NCBI GenBank assembly: GCA_027484145.1
Contig: JAIXUH010000002.1
Span: forward strand, 806,001 to 870,000
DNA: 64,000 bases
From: Rhodobacter sp.
GTDB lineage: Bacteria; Pseudomonadota; Alphaproteobacteria; Rhodobacterales; Rhodobacteraceae
Direction of reading: 5' to 3'
Both the position numbers and the translations under genes were made by a program. The notes under the pieces are model-generated. The model saw only the letters and a program-made list of their open reading frames with translations, ran no database searches and was not told the DNA's origin. Below, one piece after another: positions 38,733 through 48,250 of the stretch (position 1 is its first letter; each line of letters opens with the position of its first letter).

Positions 38733-41146
38733 CGCAAGTACGCCTCGGTCAAAAGATCAGACAGGCCGGCGATGCGCAGACGCATGGCCTCCAGCACCTC
38801 GGTCGACAGCGACTCAGGCGTTTGCGTTGCCATCTCGGCCTGACAGCGCAGCATCGCCCGGCCCAATTCCGACAACTCGCCATAGGTCGACACGCCGGGC
38901 AGCGCGAGAATCTGCTCCAGCATGCCATCGACCTGATGGCGCAGCGAGCGCGGGTTCATCGGGTCCAGCGCCAGCAGATCCACCACCGTCTCGCGCGAGG
39001 CGGCGACGGTAAAGCGGCGACGGTGGGTCAGGATGCTGTCGCCCACCTCGATCGCCAGATCAAGGGCACCGGGGGGCGCTTCGGGGTCGGCCAGCACGCA
39101 AAGCATTTCGGCCATCCCCATCGCGCGTTCATGCAGACGGCCAATCGACAGGAACCGCCAGCCGAAAAAGCGATACATGTTCTCGTGCACCAGCCCCGAA
39201 AACCCTGCGAGTTTTCGCAAGAGGGCGGACAGCGCACGCGCCGCATCATCGCCCGGCGTCACCCGCTGCGCCATGCGCCGCGCCGATTTTTCCAAATCGG
39301 CCAGCGCCGACCACGCATCGGGCGAAAAGCGGTCACGCACCTGCCCTGCACTGCCCACGGCGGCGCTGAGCGTGGCGATCAGGCCCTGCGGAATCCCCTC
39401 CTCGGGGTCGATGCCATAGCCGAGCAGAATGGGATCAACCGTTTCCAGCAGGGGCGTGGCTGGCCCGGTTTCGGCCACGCGGATGTTACGCGCCCGCAAA
39501 AGCCGCACCATGCCTTCGGTGCGCTCCACATAGCGGCCAAGCCAGAACAGGTTGTCCGCCGCGCGCGAGGGCAGCGCACCGGGGGCCGACCGCCGATAGG
39601 GGCCGGTGGTTTTCGGCAGGATCGACACGGCCGGCACTTCGTCGCGGCTCATGATCCAGACATCCGCTGCATTGCCGCCGCGCTGCATGGCCAGTGCCGT
39701 CGGGTCGGGCGAGGCCCCGATGCGGGCAAAGCCCCCCGGCATCACCTGCCAGCCATCGCCCGTGCGCGCCAGAAACACCCGCAGGCTCATCGGGCGCGGC
39801 TCCAGCTTACCCTTCACCAGCATCGGCGTGGTGGACAAGGTCACGGCCTCTTGCGCCACAAGGTTCGGCCCGTCAGCGGCCAGCCGCGCCGCCAGTTCCG
39901 CCGCCGTCAAGCCTGCGGCGGCTGTCGTCTCGCCCGCCTTGTCAAACGGCAGGCCGGTGCCCAGCGCGGGCGACAGCACCATGCGCTTGGGCGCGGCCAG
40001 CACCGCCGCGCGTTCCGCAGCCCCACCACACCACCATGTGGCTATGTTGGGCAGCGCCAACGTCTGGCCAATCAGGTGCGGCGCAAGCTTTGGTAAGAAC
40101 GCCATCAGCGCCCTTGTCTCCAGCACGCCAGAGCCCAGCGCATTGACCATGGTCAGGCCCTGCCGCCGCAGCGCAGACAGCATCCCCGGCGTGCCGATGC
40201 GCGATTGCGGGTTCAACTCCAAGGGATCGGCGTAGCTGCCATCCAGCCGCCGCCACAGCACATCCAACGGGCGCAGGCCCGACACGGTGCGCACCATCAG
40301 GCGGCCACGGTCCACCGCCAGATCTTCGCCCTGCACCAGCGTAAAGCCAAGGTAGCGCGCGATATAGGCGTGTTCGTAGTAGGTTTCGTTCAGGGGCCCG
40401 GGCGTCAGGATCGCAACCCGCCCGTCACGATCACGGCGCAAGGCCAGAAGTGCATCACGAAACTCGCGGAAGAACCCGGCAAGGCGATGCACATTCTGTT
40501 CGGCAAACACGGTGGAAAAGGCGCGCGACGTGGCCACCCGGTTTTCCAGCGCGAACCCTGCGCCCGATGGGGCCTGCGTGCGGTCGGCCAGCACCCACCA
40601 TTTGCCATCCGGCCCGCGCCCGATTTCAAAGGCCACGAAATGCAGATGGTGCCCGCTGGCCGGTTCGATCCCCACCATGGGGCGCAGCCATTCGGGGTTG
40701 CCTGCAACCAGCGACGGCGGCAGATGTCCTTCGGTCACCATTCGGTTGGGGCCATAAAGATCGGCCATCAGCGCTTCCAGCAGATGCGCACGCTGGACCA
40801 GCGCGGCAGACAGCCGATCCCATTCCTCTTGGTCAATCAGCACCGGCACATGGCTCAATGGCCATGGGCGCTCGGTCGACTGGCCCAAGCCGTATTGCCG
40901 ATAAAACACCCCGGAATCCAGAAGGTACTGATCCGCCCGCCCCGTGGCGCGAACCAGTTCCTCGGCGGTCAGGTCATGCAGATGGTCGATAAAGGGCTGC
41001 CAGTGCGGGCGCACCTTGCCATCGGCATCCACCAATTCATCGGGCACCGATTCGGGCGGGTGATAGCCGCTCAGCCCGGCAAAGCGCGCACCCTTGCCCG
41101 CGTCCGCCGCGCCCTGCCCTGTCTTGACCGCCTCTGTGCTGTCCAT
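38729..41146 (-). CDS. Circularly permuted ATP-grasp / alpha-E fusion protein
   Basis: 805 residues from ATG at 41146. About 1-480 are a circularly permuted ATP-grasp domain (RPWPLSHVPVLIDQEEWDRLSAALVQRAHLLEALMADLYG; VTLSTTPMLVKGKLEPRPMSLRVFLARTGDGW), and about 490-805 an alpha-E helical domain (SRAADNLFWLGRYVERTEGMVRLLRARN). ATP-grasp enzymes form carboxylate-amine bonds, so with the flanking transglutaminases a peptide-forming or peptide-editing role has been predicted for such loci. Substrate unknown. A TTG at 41182 could add 12 residues but would overlap the upstream gene. Confidence 0.92.
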   Translation of the reverse strand: MDSTEAVKTGQGAADAGKGARFAGLSGYHPPESVPDELVDADGKVRPHWQPFIDHLHDLTAEELVRATGRADQYLLDSGVFYRQYGLGQSTERPWPLSHVPVLIDQEEWDRLSAALVQRAHLLEALMADLYGPNRMVTEGHLPPSLVAGNPEWLRPMVGIEPASGHHLHFVAFEIGRGPDGKWWVLADRTQAPSGAGFALENRVATSRAFSTVFAEQNVHRLAGFFREFRDALLALRRDRDGRVAILTPGPLNETYYEHAYIARYLGFTLVQGEDLAVDRGRLMVRTVSGLRPLDVLWRRLDGSYADPLELNPQSRIGTPGMLSALRRQGLTMVNALGSGVLETRALMAFLPKLAPHLIGQTLALPNIATWWCGGAAERAAVLAAPKRMVLSPALGTGLPFDKAGETTAAAGLTAAELAARLAADGPNLVAQEAVTLSTTPMLVKGKLEPRPMSLRVFLARTGDGWQVMPGGFARIGASPDPTALAMQRGGNAADVWIMSRDEVPAVSILPKTTGPYRRSAPGALPSRAADNLFWLGRYVERTEGMVRLLRARNIRVAETGPATPLLETVDPILLGYGIDPEEGIPQGLIATLSAAVGSAGQVRDRFSPDAWSALADLEKSARRMAQRVTPGDDAARALSALLRKLAGFSGLVHENMYRFFGWRFLSIGRLHERAMGMAEMLCVLADPEAPPGALDLAIEVGDSILTHRRRFTVAASRETVVDLLALDPMNPRSLRHQVDGMLEQILALPGVSTYGELSELGRAMLRCQAEMATQTPESLSTEVLEAMRLRIAGLSDLLTEAYLR

Positions 41147-41153
41147 ACCAAGG

Positions 41154-44100
41154 TTAGACCCCGACCTTGCGACGCAGGTCAAGCGTCAGCGGAAACTCGC
41201 GGTGCACCCGTTCGGTCGGGATGATCTGGCCATGTCCGGGGCGGTGGCCATAGGGGGCGAACCGCGCAAGGCGGCGCGCTTCGGCCTCATTCCCGTTCAC
41301 CGGGAAGGTATCATAGTTGCGCCCCCCCGGATGGGCGACGTGATAGACGCAGCCCCCCAAGGGCCGCCCCGACCACAGATCAAACAGGTCAAAGGTCAGC
41401 GGCGCATCCACCGGCAGAACCGGGTGAATGGCGGATGCGGGCTGCCACGCCTTGTATCGCACACCTGCCACGGCCGCGCCGCCGCCCACATCGGTCAACG
41501 GTACACGGCGGCCATTGCACAGCACGGCATAACGCGACGGATCGGCCCCGCTCAGCTTCACCTGCAACCGTTCGGTGGAACTGTCGGTATAGCGCACCGT
41601 GCCACCAATGGCCCCGGTTTCGCCCAGCACATGCCACGGCTCCAACGCTTGGCGGATTTCCAGATGCGCGCCCTCATACTCCACCTCGCCACAGAACGGA
41701 AAGCGGAACTCGCCCTGCGCCGTGAACCATTCCTCGCGCAGCATAAAGCCATGCTGCGCGAGGTCCGCAAGCACATCACGGAAATCCTGCCAGACGAAAT
41801 GCGGCAGCATGAAGCGGTCATGCAGCGCCGTGCCCCAGCGCGTCATCTCACCCTGCGCCGGATTGGCCCAGAACCGCGCGATCAGCGCCCGGATCAAGAG
41901 TTGTTGCGCCAGACTCATCCGCGCATCCGGTGGCATCTCAAAGCCGCGGAATTCCACCAGCCCAAGGCGCCCTGTCGGCCCATCGGGGGAATAGAGCTTG
42001 TCGATGCAGATCTCGGCCCGGTGAGTGTTGCCGGTGACATCGGTCAGCATGTTGCGCAGCAGGCGGTCAACCAGCCAAGGCATCGGCGGCACGCCCTGCC
42101 CCGGTGCGGGAATCTGCGCCAGCGCAATCTCCATCTCATAGAGCGCATCATGCCGCGCCTCGTCCATGCGCGGGGCCTGCGAGGTTGGCCCAATGAACAG
42201 GCCCGAGAAGAGGTAAGACAGGCTCGGGTGCCGGTTCCAGTGCAGGATCAGGCTGGCCAGCAGGTCCGGGCGGCGCAGGAACGGGCTGTCATTGGGCGTG
42301 CTGCCCCCCACAACCACATGGTTGCCGCCCCCGGTGCCGCAATGCTTGCCGTCGATCATGAACTTGTCGGCCCCCAGACGGGTCTGGCGCGCCTCCTCAT
42401 AAACCGCCGTCGTGATATCCACGCAATCCTGCCAATTGTGCGCGGGGTGAATGTTCACTTCGATCACACCCGGATCGGGGGCCACGCGGATCACGTTCAG
42501 GCGTGGGTCATGCGGGGGGGCATAGCCTTCGATATGCACTTTCAGGCCCAGCCGCGCTGCCGCCGCTTCGGCCGCGCGCAACAGGTCAAGGTAATCCTCC
42601 ACCGACACCACCGGCGGCATGAACACACACAACCGCCCGTCTCGCGGTTCCACCGACAGCGCGGTGCGGATATGGCCATCCACCTCGGCCAAGGGCGAGC
42701 CTTGGGCCACCTGCGCGCCTTGCGGCGATGACGCGGTAAAGCTGGCCGAAGATTGCGGCCGCGCCTCGGTCACGGCAGGGCTGTCGGCCTTGATCGGCGG
42801 CGGCACCGGCAGGGGCGCGCGCTCGACCGTCGGGTCCACGGGGTTGATAAAGGGGTATTGCGACGGCGGCAGCCACGGCAGGCTTGCCAGCGGCAGGCGA
42901 TAGCCCACGGGGCTGTCCCCCGGTACAAGGAACATATGCCCGCGCCGCAACCGCCACTTTTCAGTGCGCCACTTGGTGCCGAACGCCCGCGACTGCCAGC
43001 TTTGCACCGGCAGCACAAAGCCCGAAGGCTTGGTCAGACCCCGGTTGAACACCGTGGCAAGGCGGTGGCGTTCCTCGGCATCTTCCAGCTTGGAATTGGC
43101 GGGCGTCACGTTTTCAGGCAGGTTCGCTTCTTTGACCAGCCACTGTGCCGGGTCTTCAAAGGCGGGCAGGATACACTCCGCATCCAACTCCAACTCTGCC
43201 GCCATACCCGCCAGCAGGCGCTGCGCATCATCGGTGCCCACGCCCGTCTGTGCGCCCTCTTCGGCAATCAGCGCGGCGTTTGACCAGATCGGTTGCCCGT
43301 CGTTGCGCCAATAGAGCGAAAAGGTCCAGCGCGGCAGGGTTTCGCCCGGATACCACTTGCCCTGCCCGTAATGCAGGAACCCCCCCGGCGCAAAGCGGTC
43401 ACGCAAGCGGCGGATCAACTGATCGGCCAGCCTGCGCTTGGTCGGGCCCACGGCCCCGGTGTTCCACTCCGCACTTTCGAAATCGTCGATCGAAACGAAT
43501 GTCGGCTCGCCCCCCATGGTCAGCCGCACATCGCCGGCGGCCAGGGCGGCATCCACCTTGTGGCCCAGCGCATTCAACTCATCCCACGCAGCATCGCTGA
43601 ACGGCTTGGTGATGCGCGGATGTTCCGCCACCCGCCGCACCTTCATGTCAAAGGCGAAATCCACCTCGGCAAAGCTGGCAAGCCCGGAAATCGGCGCGGC
43701 ATTGCGGTAGTGCGGGGTCGCGGCCAGCGGGATGTGGCTTTCGCCCGTCAGCAACCCCGATGTCGGGTCCAGCCCCACCCATCCCGCGCCGGGCAGATAG
43801 ACCTCGCACCATGCGTGCAGGTCGGTGAAATCCACCTCGGTGCCCGAGGGGCCGTCCAGCGCCTTCAGGTCCGGCTTCAACTGGATCAGATAGCCCGAGA
43901 CAAAGCGCGCCGCAAAACCAAGGTGGCGCAGCGCATTGACCAATAGCCAGCTTGAATCGCGGCACGAACCACTCAGCAACCCCAGCGTTTCTTCGGGCGT
44001 ATACACCCCCGGCTCCATCCGGATCGTGTAGTTGACGGTGCGCGCCACTTGGGCATTCAGCGCCACAATGAAATCCACCGTCCGCAGCGGGGTTTTCGGC

Positions 44101-44501
44101 ACGCTATCCAGAAACGCCTGCAACAAGGGCCCGGCAGGGGCGCAGGCGCGATAAATCGCCAGATCCTCGGTCAGATCGGCGGGGTATTCAAAGGGCCATT
44201 CCTCGGCACTCGCCTCGACGAAGAAATCGAACGGGTTATAGACGGTCATATCCGCCACCAGATCGACCTCGATCTTGAACTCGCGCACCGGTTCGGGAAA
44301 CACGAACCGCGCCAGCCAGTTACCGAACGGGTCTTGCTGATGGTTCACGAAATGCCCGCCGGGGCTGACCTTCAGCGCATGCGAGATCACCCGCGTCCGG
44401 CTGTGCGGCGCGGGGCGCAGACGAATGACCTGCGGGCCCAAAGTGACCGGGCGGTCATAGCGATAATGGGTCAGATGATAGATGCTGGCTTTGATCGACA
44501 T
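41154..44501 (-). CDS. DUF2126 transglutaminase-like protein (large)
   Basis: 1115 residues. About 1-290: transglut_N plus transglutaminase core ([53 protein letters not shown] with the Cys-His-Asp triad). About 300-1115: DUF2126, a long domain ([81 protein letters not shown]) with glutamate-amine ligase-like patches. First gene of the operon; only 7 bases separate it from the ATP-grasp/alpha-E gene. Function not established in the family. Confidence 0.93.
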   Translation of the reverse strand: MSIKASIYHLTHYRYDRPVTLGPQVIRLRPAPHSRTRVISHALKVSPGGHFVNHQQDPFGNWLARFVFPEPVREFKIEVDLVADMTVYNPFDFFVEASAEEWPFEYPADLTEDLAIYRACAPAGPLLQAFLDSVPKTPLRTVDFIVALNAQVARTVNYTIRMEPGVYTPEETLGLLSGSCRDSSWLLVNALRHLGFAARFVSGYLIQLKPDLKALDGPSGTEVDFTDLHAWCEVYLPGAGWVGLDPTSGLLTGESHIPLAATPHYRNAAPISGLASFAEVDFAFDMKVRRVAEHPRITKPFSDAAWDELNALGHKVDAALAAGDVRLTMGGEPTFVSIDDFESAEWNTGAVGPTKRRLADQLIRRLRDRFAPGGFLHYGQGKWYPGETLPRWTFSLYWRNDGQPIWSNAALIAEEGAQTGVGTDDAQRLLAGMAAELELDAECILPAFEDPAQWLVKEANLPENVTPANSKLEDAEERHRLATVFNRGLTKPSGFVLPVQSWQSRAFGTKWRTEKWRLRRGHMFLVPGDSPVGYRLPLASLPWLPPSQYPFINPVDPTVERAPLPVPPPIKADSPAVTEARPQSSASFTASSPQGAQVAQGSPLAEVDGHIRTALSVEPRDGRLCVFMPPVVSVEDYLDLLRAAEAAAARLGLKVHIEGYAPPHDPRLNVIRVAPDPGVIEVNIHPAHNWQDCVDITTAVYEEARQTRLGADKFMIDGKHCGTGGGNHVVVGGSTPNDSPFLRRPDLLASLILHWNRHPSLSYLFSGLFIGPTSQAPRMDEARHDALYEMEIALAQIPAPGQGVPPMPWLVDRLLRNMLTDVTGNTHRAEICIDKLYSPDGPTGRLGLVEFRGFEMPPDARMSLAQQLLIRALIARFWANPAQGEMTRWGTALHDRFMLPHFVWQDFRDVLADLAQHGFMLREEWFTAQGEFRFPFCGEVEYEGAHLEIRQALEPWHVLGETGAIGGTVRYTDSSTERLQVKLSGADPSRYAVLCNGRRVPLTDVGGGAAVAGVRYKAWQPASAIHPVLPVDAPLTFDLFDLWSGRPLGGCVYHVAHPGGRNYDTFPVNGNEAEARRLARFAPYGHRPGHGQIIPTERVHREFPLTLDLRRKVGV

Positions 44502-44580
44502 ATGCTCTTCCGCGATGCTTCATCTTCGTTAGCAGCCAGATCGGCCGGGGCGGAAGGTCCACCCGCCCTGACCACCCGAT

Positions 44581-44654
44581 CCACTGGTTTTCGCCCAAAC
44601 TTTAGGCAGTAATGCCACCGCTTCCCATCTTTCAGGCGAAAGCACAACCAGTGG
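44581..44654. repeat. Compound inverted repeat, structured RNA or regulatory element candidate
   Basis: Outer 9-bp stem CCACTGGTT / AACCAGTGG, a 5-base one-sided bulge (AGCAC), then 6-bp TTCGCC / GGCGAA. The loop contains an inner GGCA-GTAA-TGCC hairpin whose plus-strand tetraloop is GNRA-like. It is 80-153 bases before the DUF2126 start and 188-261 bases before rpe. No T-run, so not a simple terminator. I know no family that matches. Confidence 0.5.
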
Positions 44655-44728
44655 GGCGCAACCTGCGGGCCATGCGGGCGATCACCCTTCCGCACCAGAC
44701 AGGGCATCGCCGACAGATGCAAGCCATC

Positions 44729-44790
44729 TTGCCGCCACCCGTTCCGATGGGGCGGCAACAGCACGGGTTGACGCCGGGGGGCATTCCCCC
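44729..44790. promoter_or_regulatory. Hairpins and putative promoter upstream of rpe
   Basis: TTGCCGCC / GGCGGCAA (8 bp, 44729-44758), then TTGACG at 44768-44773, and GGGGG-CATT-CCCCC followed by TTA (44777-44792). The second hairpin would lie between -35 and -10 elements if TTGACG is the -35; alternatively it is a leader stem. Confidence 0.3.
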
Positions 44791-44841
44791 TTACGCGCCA
44801 CTCACGCATCCGCACGAAAGACCCCAGCTTCGAGGCACGCC

Positions 44842-45540
44842 ATGACCCCTGCCACCACCTTTGACCGCTCCATCAAGATTGCCCCGTCGATTCTGTCTGC
44901 CGATTTCGCCGATTTCGGGCGCGAAATTCAGGCGATCGAGGCGCAGGGCTGCGACTGGGTGCATGTCGATGTGATGGACGGGCATTTCGTGCCCAACCTG
45001 ACCTTCGGCCCGCCGCTGGTAAAGGCCATCCGCCGCCACATCACCACGGTGATGGATGTGCACCTGATGATCGCGCCCGTCGACCCCTATATCGATGCCT
45101 ATGCCGCAGCGGGTGCCGATTACATCACCGCGCATCTAGAGGCCGGGCCGCATATCCACCGCACCTTGCAGGCCATCCGTGGCGCGGGCTGCAAGGCTGG
45201 TCTTGCGCTGAACCCCGGAACCCCGGTCGAAGCGGCCACCGCCGTGCTCGATCTGTGTGACATGGTCTGCGTGATGACGGTGAACCCCGGCTTTGGCGGG
45301 CAGAAGTTCATCCACAGCCAGTTGGATCAGGTGCGCCGCCTGCGAACCATGATCGGCGACCGCCCGATCCATATTCAGGTCGATGGCGGTGTTGACACCA
45401 CCACTGCACCACTGGTCGCGGCGGCCGGGGCCGATGTGCTGGTGGCAGGTTCTGCCGTGTTCCGGGGCGGATCGGTCGCGGACCCTGCCCCTTATGGCGC
45501 CAATATCCGCGCCATCCGTACCGCCGCACAGGGGCTCTGA
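44842..45540 (+). CDS. rpe: Ribulose-phosphate 3-epimerase
   Basis: 232 residues, TIM barrel. Interconverts ribulose 5-phosphate and xylulose 5-phosphate (pentose phosphate and Calvin cycles). [58 protein letters not shown] and IQVDGGVD are the family signatures with the metal-binding residues. GAGG precedes the ATG. One base separates it from gph, so the two form an operon. Confidence 0.97.
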   Translation: MTPATTFDRSIKIAPSILSADFADFGREIQAIEAQGCDWVHVDVMDGHFVPNLTFGPPLVKAIRRHITTVMDVHLMIAPVDPYIDAYAAAGADYITAHLEAGPHIHRTLQAIRGAGCKAGLALNPGTPVEAATAVLDLCDMVCVMTVNPGFGGQKFIHSQLDQVRRLRTMIGDRPIHIQVDGGVDTTTAPLVAAAGADVLVAGSAVFRGGSVADPAPYGANIRAIRTAAQGL

Positions 45541-45541
45541 C

Positions 45542-46195
45542 ATGGCCCGCATCGCCTTTGACCTTGACGGCACGCTGATCGACAGCGCCCCCGACATTCA
45601 GGCCAATGCCAATGCGGTGCTGGCCCAGATGGGTGCGGCCCCCATCACATTGGCGCAAACGCGCGACTTCATCGGCAACGGGGCGGCTGTGTTCGTGGCA
45701 CGGATGCGGGCGGCGGCGGGCATTCCCGACAGCGAACAGGCGCAGATGTATGCCGCCTTCATCCGCCATTACGATGAGGCCGTCACGCTGACCAAGCCCT
45801 ATCCGGGCGTGGACGAGGCCTTGGCCAGCTTGCGCCGCGATGGCCATGTGCTGGGCCTGTGCACCAACAAGCCCCTTGGCGCCGCGCGCGCCGTTCTACG
45901 CTATCTGGGCCTTGACCAGCATTTTGCCGTGGCCATCGGTGGCGACAGCTTGCCCGTGCACAAGCCCGATCCCGCCCCCCTCCACGCCACGCTTGCCAGC
46001 ATGGGCGATGGCCCCTGCCTCTATGTCGGCGACAGCGAGGTGGATGCAGAAACCGCCCTCCGCGCCGGGGTGCCGTTCCTCTTGTTCACCGAAGGCTACC
46101 GCAAAACCCCCGTGGCCGCCCTGCCCCATGCCGCCACCTTTGACAGCTTTGCCGCCCTGCCCGGCCTGATCCGCGCTCACCTGCCGCAGGCCTGA
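45542..46195 (+). CDS. gph: Phosphoglycolate phosphatase
   Basis: 217 residues from ATG at 45542. HAD superfamily: nucleophile motif FDLDGTLIDSAPDIQ, threonine/asparagine motif GLCTNKP, lysine in HKPDPAPL, and acidic motif YVGDSEVDAETA. Dephosphorylates 2-phosphoglycolate from DNA repair or RubisCO oxygenation. The ORF-track start at 45383 lies inside rpe and is rejected. Pairing with rpe is common in proteobacteria (cbbEZ-type). Confidence 0.93.
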   Translation: MARIAFDLDGTLIDSAPDIQANANAVLAQMGAAPITLAQTRDFIGNGAAVFVARMRAAAGIPDSEQAQMYAAFIRHYDEAVTLTKPYPGVDEALASLRRDGHVLGLCTNKPLGAARAVLRYLGLDQHFAVAIGGDSLPVHKPDPAPLHATLASMGDGPCLYVGDSEVDAETALRAGVPFLLFTEGYRKTPVAALPHAATFDSFAALPGLIRAHLPQA

Positions 46196-46203
46196 GGCGC
46201 AGG

Positions 46204-47193
46204 TCAGCCTTCGAACCCGGTGCCACGCAGCGTTTCACTGGGCGATTCGCCAAAAGCACGCCGATAGGCCTGTGAAAACCGTCCCAAATGCGAAAACCCG
46301 CAATCCAGCGCGATGCTGGTCACGGTGTCGCCCTCTTTCGGCTTGGTCAGCAGCAGGCGCGCGCGCTGCAGACGGATGTCGTTCAGCACATCGCGCGGCC
46401 CCATGCCGCGCAACTTCTGAAACGCCAGTTGCAGGCTGCGCAGGCCCACGCCGACATCGCGCGCAATATCCACCACCGACAGCGCCTCATCGCTGCGCGC
46501 CCGCATGATGTCTTCGGCCGCGCGCACCTTCTGAAACGGAATGTCGTGCGAAAAATTGCCCTCGGCATCCCCCGGCAACCCCTGCAGTAGGGGCGTCACC
46601 AGTTCCTCCAGCATGATCCCCATGGTGTCCCCCGCCCGCTTGCTCAGCGGTGGCCCCTGCTCCAGCGCAAATTCATCCACCATCAGCCGCAAAAAGGCAT
46701 TCAACCGCCGGCGGGCTAGGTTGCGTTCGGCCAGAATCTTGCCGCTTGGCGCCATCCACAGGCTGCCCTTGGTGGCAAGCGGCGCCTCCTCTGTCAGCGT
46801 CACGGCCTGCATTTCGGGCAACAAGACCACAAAGGCTTCGAACATCCCGTGTTCGCGGCACATTACCCGCGTGCGCCGCATGTTCGGCCGAAAGAACAGG
46901 CCCTCACCGGGCCGCGCCGAAAAGATCGCGCCGTTGGACTGCACCTCGATCCGGCCCGCCTGCGGAAACAGCATCGAGACATTGTCCAACTCGGCCAAAG
47001 CCACCTCGTGCCCGGTCGACACCACCTTGCCAAACCGCAAGCCCGCCCGACCAAGGGATGCCATCGAAATCTCAAGCGCACCCTTGCCGCCGGTGAACTG
47101 AAACGCGCGCGTGTCGCGAAACATGCCTGGAACAAAGCTTTCGCCAGCGTTGTCGGTCGAATGCGTCATGACGTCGAACCGAAAACTCTGCAT
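46204..47193 (-). CDS. AraC-family transcriptional regulator
   Basis: 329 residues from ATG at 47193 (AGGTGG upstream; a GTG at 47202 is the alternative). N-terminal AraC_binding_2-like sensor domain (MTHSTDNAGESFVPGMF... FSARPGEGLFF), C-terminal pair of helix-turn-helices (VVDIARDVGVGLRSLQLAFQKLRGMGPRDVLNDIRLQRARLLL; VTSIALDCGFSHLGRFSQAYRRAFGESPSETL). Target and inducer unknown; it diverges from the genes for small secreted proteins and is convergent with gph. Confidence 0.9.
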   Translation of the reverse strand: MQSFRFDVMTHSTDNAGESFVPGMFRDTRAFQFTGGKGALEISMASLGRAGLRFGKVVSTGHEVALAELDNVSMLFPQAGRIEVQSNGAIFSARPGEGLFFRPNMRRTRVMCREHGMFEAFVVLLPEMQAVTLTEEAPLATKGSLWMAPSGKILAERNLARRRLNAFLRLMVDEFALEQGPPLSKRAGDTMGIMLEELVTPLLQGLPGDAEGNFSHDIPFQKVRAAEDIMRARSDEALSVVDIARDVGVGLRSLQLAFQKLRGMGPRDVLNDIRLQRARLLLTKPKEGDTVTSIALDCGFSHLGRFSQAYRRAFGESPSETLRGTGFEG

Positions 47194-47272
47194 CGCAACC
47201 ACCTGCGGTCAACGTGGCAAAAAACGAAGGAAAATCAAAAACACCAGCTACCAACACCCAAAACCTAACCTT

Positions 47273-47306
47273 GGGTATAGGTCCATGTCACCATGTTTCC
47301 ATACCC
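47273..47306. promoter_or_regulatory. Dyad in the AraC / secreted-protein intergenic region
   Basis: GGGTAT / ATACCC arms 22 bases apart (TTGGGTATAGG ... CCATACCCTAA). Possible binding site for the adjacent AraC protein, by position only. The rest of the 224-base gap shows AT-rich sequence but nothing else I can support. Confidence 0.3.
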
Positions 47307-47417
47307 TAATCGCGTTAAGCGCGAGTGACGCCGTTTTTTCGCGTTCCGGATAGCCGGGTGCCGCAAAACTTTGCAGGCTTCGGGCGCAAGGTCCCACCCC
47401 TCCAGAAAGGAGACGAC

Positions 47418-47726
47418 ATGCGCCTGTCCCGTCTTTCAACCTTGACCGCCACCGCCGTGGTCACCCTGTCTTTGATGGCCGCCGCACCGCAGCCCGCCGT
47501 TGCCATGAACAAAAAAGAAGAGCAGGCCGTGGGCACCATCTTGGGTGTTCTGGCCGCCGCCGCCCTCGCCGGCAAAATCAAAAAAGAACGCGAAAAGCAC
47601 TACCTCAACCGGGGCGACGGCTATGTCGAACCCGCACCGGGCGTCATTTGCTATGACGAGGATCGTGCCTGCTATCGCGGCGGGAACTACTCGCCCCGCT
47701 GGTCGCATTCCGTCTACGGCTACTAA
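47418..47726 (+). CDS. Small secreted protein, unknown function
   Basis: 102 residues from ATG at 47418, behind AAGGAG. Sec signal peptide (STLTATAVVTLSLMAAAPQPAVA), then a glycine/alanine helix, a lysine-rich segment (KIKKEREKHYLNRG) and a cysteine pair (VICYDEDRACYRGG) with an aromatic C-terminus (WSHSVYGY). No family recognised. The ORF-track start at 47325 is upstream of the ribosome binding site and rejected. First of three consecutive genes for exported proteins. Confidence 0.8.
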   Translation: MRLSRLSTLTATAVVTLSLMAAAPQPAVAMNKKEEQAVGTILGVLAAAALAGKIKKEREKHYLNRGDGYVEPAPGVICYDEDRACYRGGNYSPRWSHSVYGY

Positions 47727-47738
47727 GGGAGAACCGCC

Positions 47739-48191
47739 ATGATCCGCACCACAACGCTTTGCCTTGCGCTTTTCTCTGCAACCTCAGCCCTTGCCCAAGA
47801 CGCCGCCACCCCGGGCCACGGCCAACTGGTCGATTCGGCTGTTTCGACCATGGTCGAGGAAACCACCGGCAAGATGCTGTCGCCCGAGCAGCTCACGATT
47901 CTGAAATCCATCGCCCACCAGCTTGCCGTCACCACGGTCTGCCCCGGCTTTGCCGTGGATGAGGCGCGCCGCAGCGAAGAGCTGATGCGCCTTGCCCCCA
48001 CCGGCGAAGGCAAGCCAGAACGAACCCCCGAAGAAAGCGCGGCCCTGCAAGCCGTGGCCGTTTTCGCCATCGGTGCCCATATGGGGGCCACCATGGCCGT
48101 CGCGATCAATGACGAAGCCGCCTTCTGCGCCCATGCCGAAGAAGAGCGGGCCGAACCCGGCGCCCACCTGATCTACGCACCCAAGTCGTAA
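47739..48191 (+). CDS. Secreted protein, unknown function
   Basis: 150 residues. Sec signal peptide (TTLCLALFSATSALAQ), then a helical domain of about 130 residues with two cysteines (TTVCPGF and AAFCAHAEE) and a hydrophobic stretch AVAVFAIGAHMGATMAVAI. Starts 12 bases after the preceding gene, so co-transcribed. No family recognised. Confidence 0.8.
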   Translation: MIRTTTLCLALFSATSALAQDAATPGHGQLVDSAVSTMVEETTGKMLSPEQLTILKSIAHQLAVTTVCPGFAVDEARRSEELMRLAPTGEGKPERTPEESAALQAVAVFAIGAHMGATMAVAINDEAAFCAHAEEERAEPGAHLIYAPKS

Positions 48192-48250
48192 ATCTTCCGC
48201 GCGCCGGGCGCATCCCGTCCCGGCGCGCGCTTTGCTGAAAGGAACAGCAC

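Larger units (their letters stand above)
44502..44841. other. 340-base intergenic region with three hairpins
   Basis: Divergent spacer between the DUF2126 gene (-) and rpe (+). The only ORFs (114 aa on -, 77 aa on +) have no recognisable features or ribosome binding sites. The content is the compound hairpin at 44581-44654 and the hairpins at 44729-44758 and 44777-44790. Confidence 0.6.

Noticed and set aside
38822-42731. Three long plus-strand ORFs (424, 339 and 545 residues)
   Set aside because: Antisense shadows of the ATP-grasp/alpha-E and DUF2126 genes in GC-rich DNA.
44471-44845. Small ORFs (114 aa on -, 77 aa on +) in the DUF2126-rpe gap
   Set aside because: No ribosome binding site, signal peptide or family; the region is better explained by hairpins.
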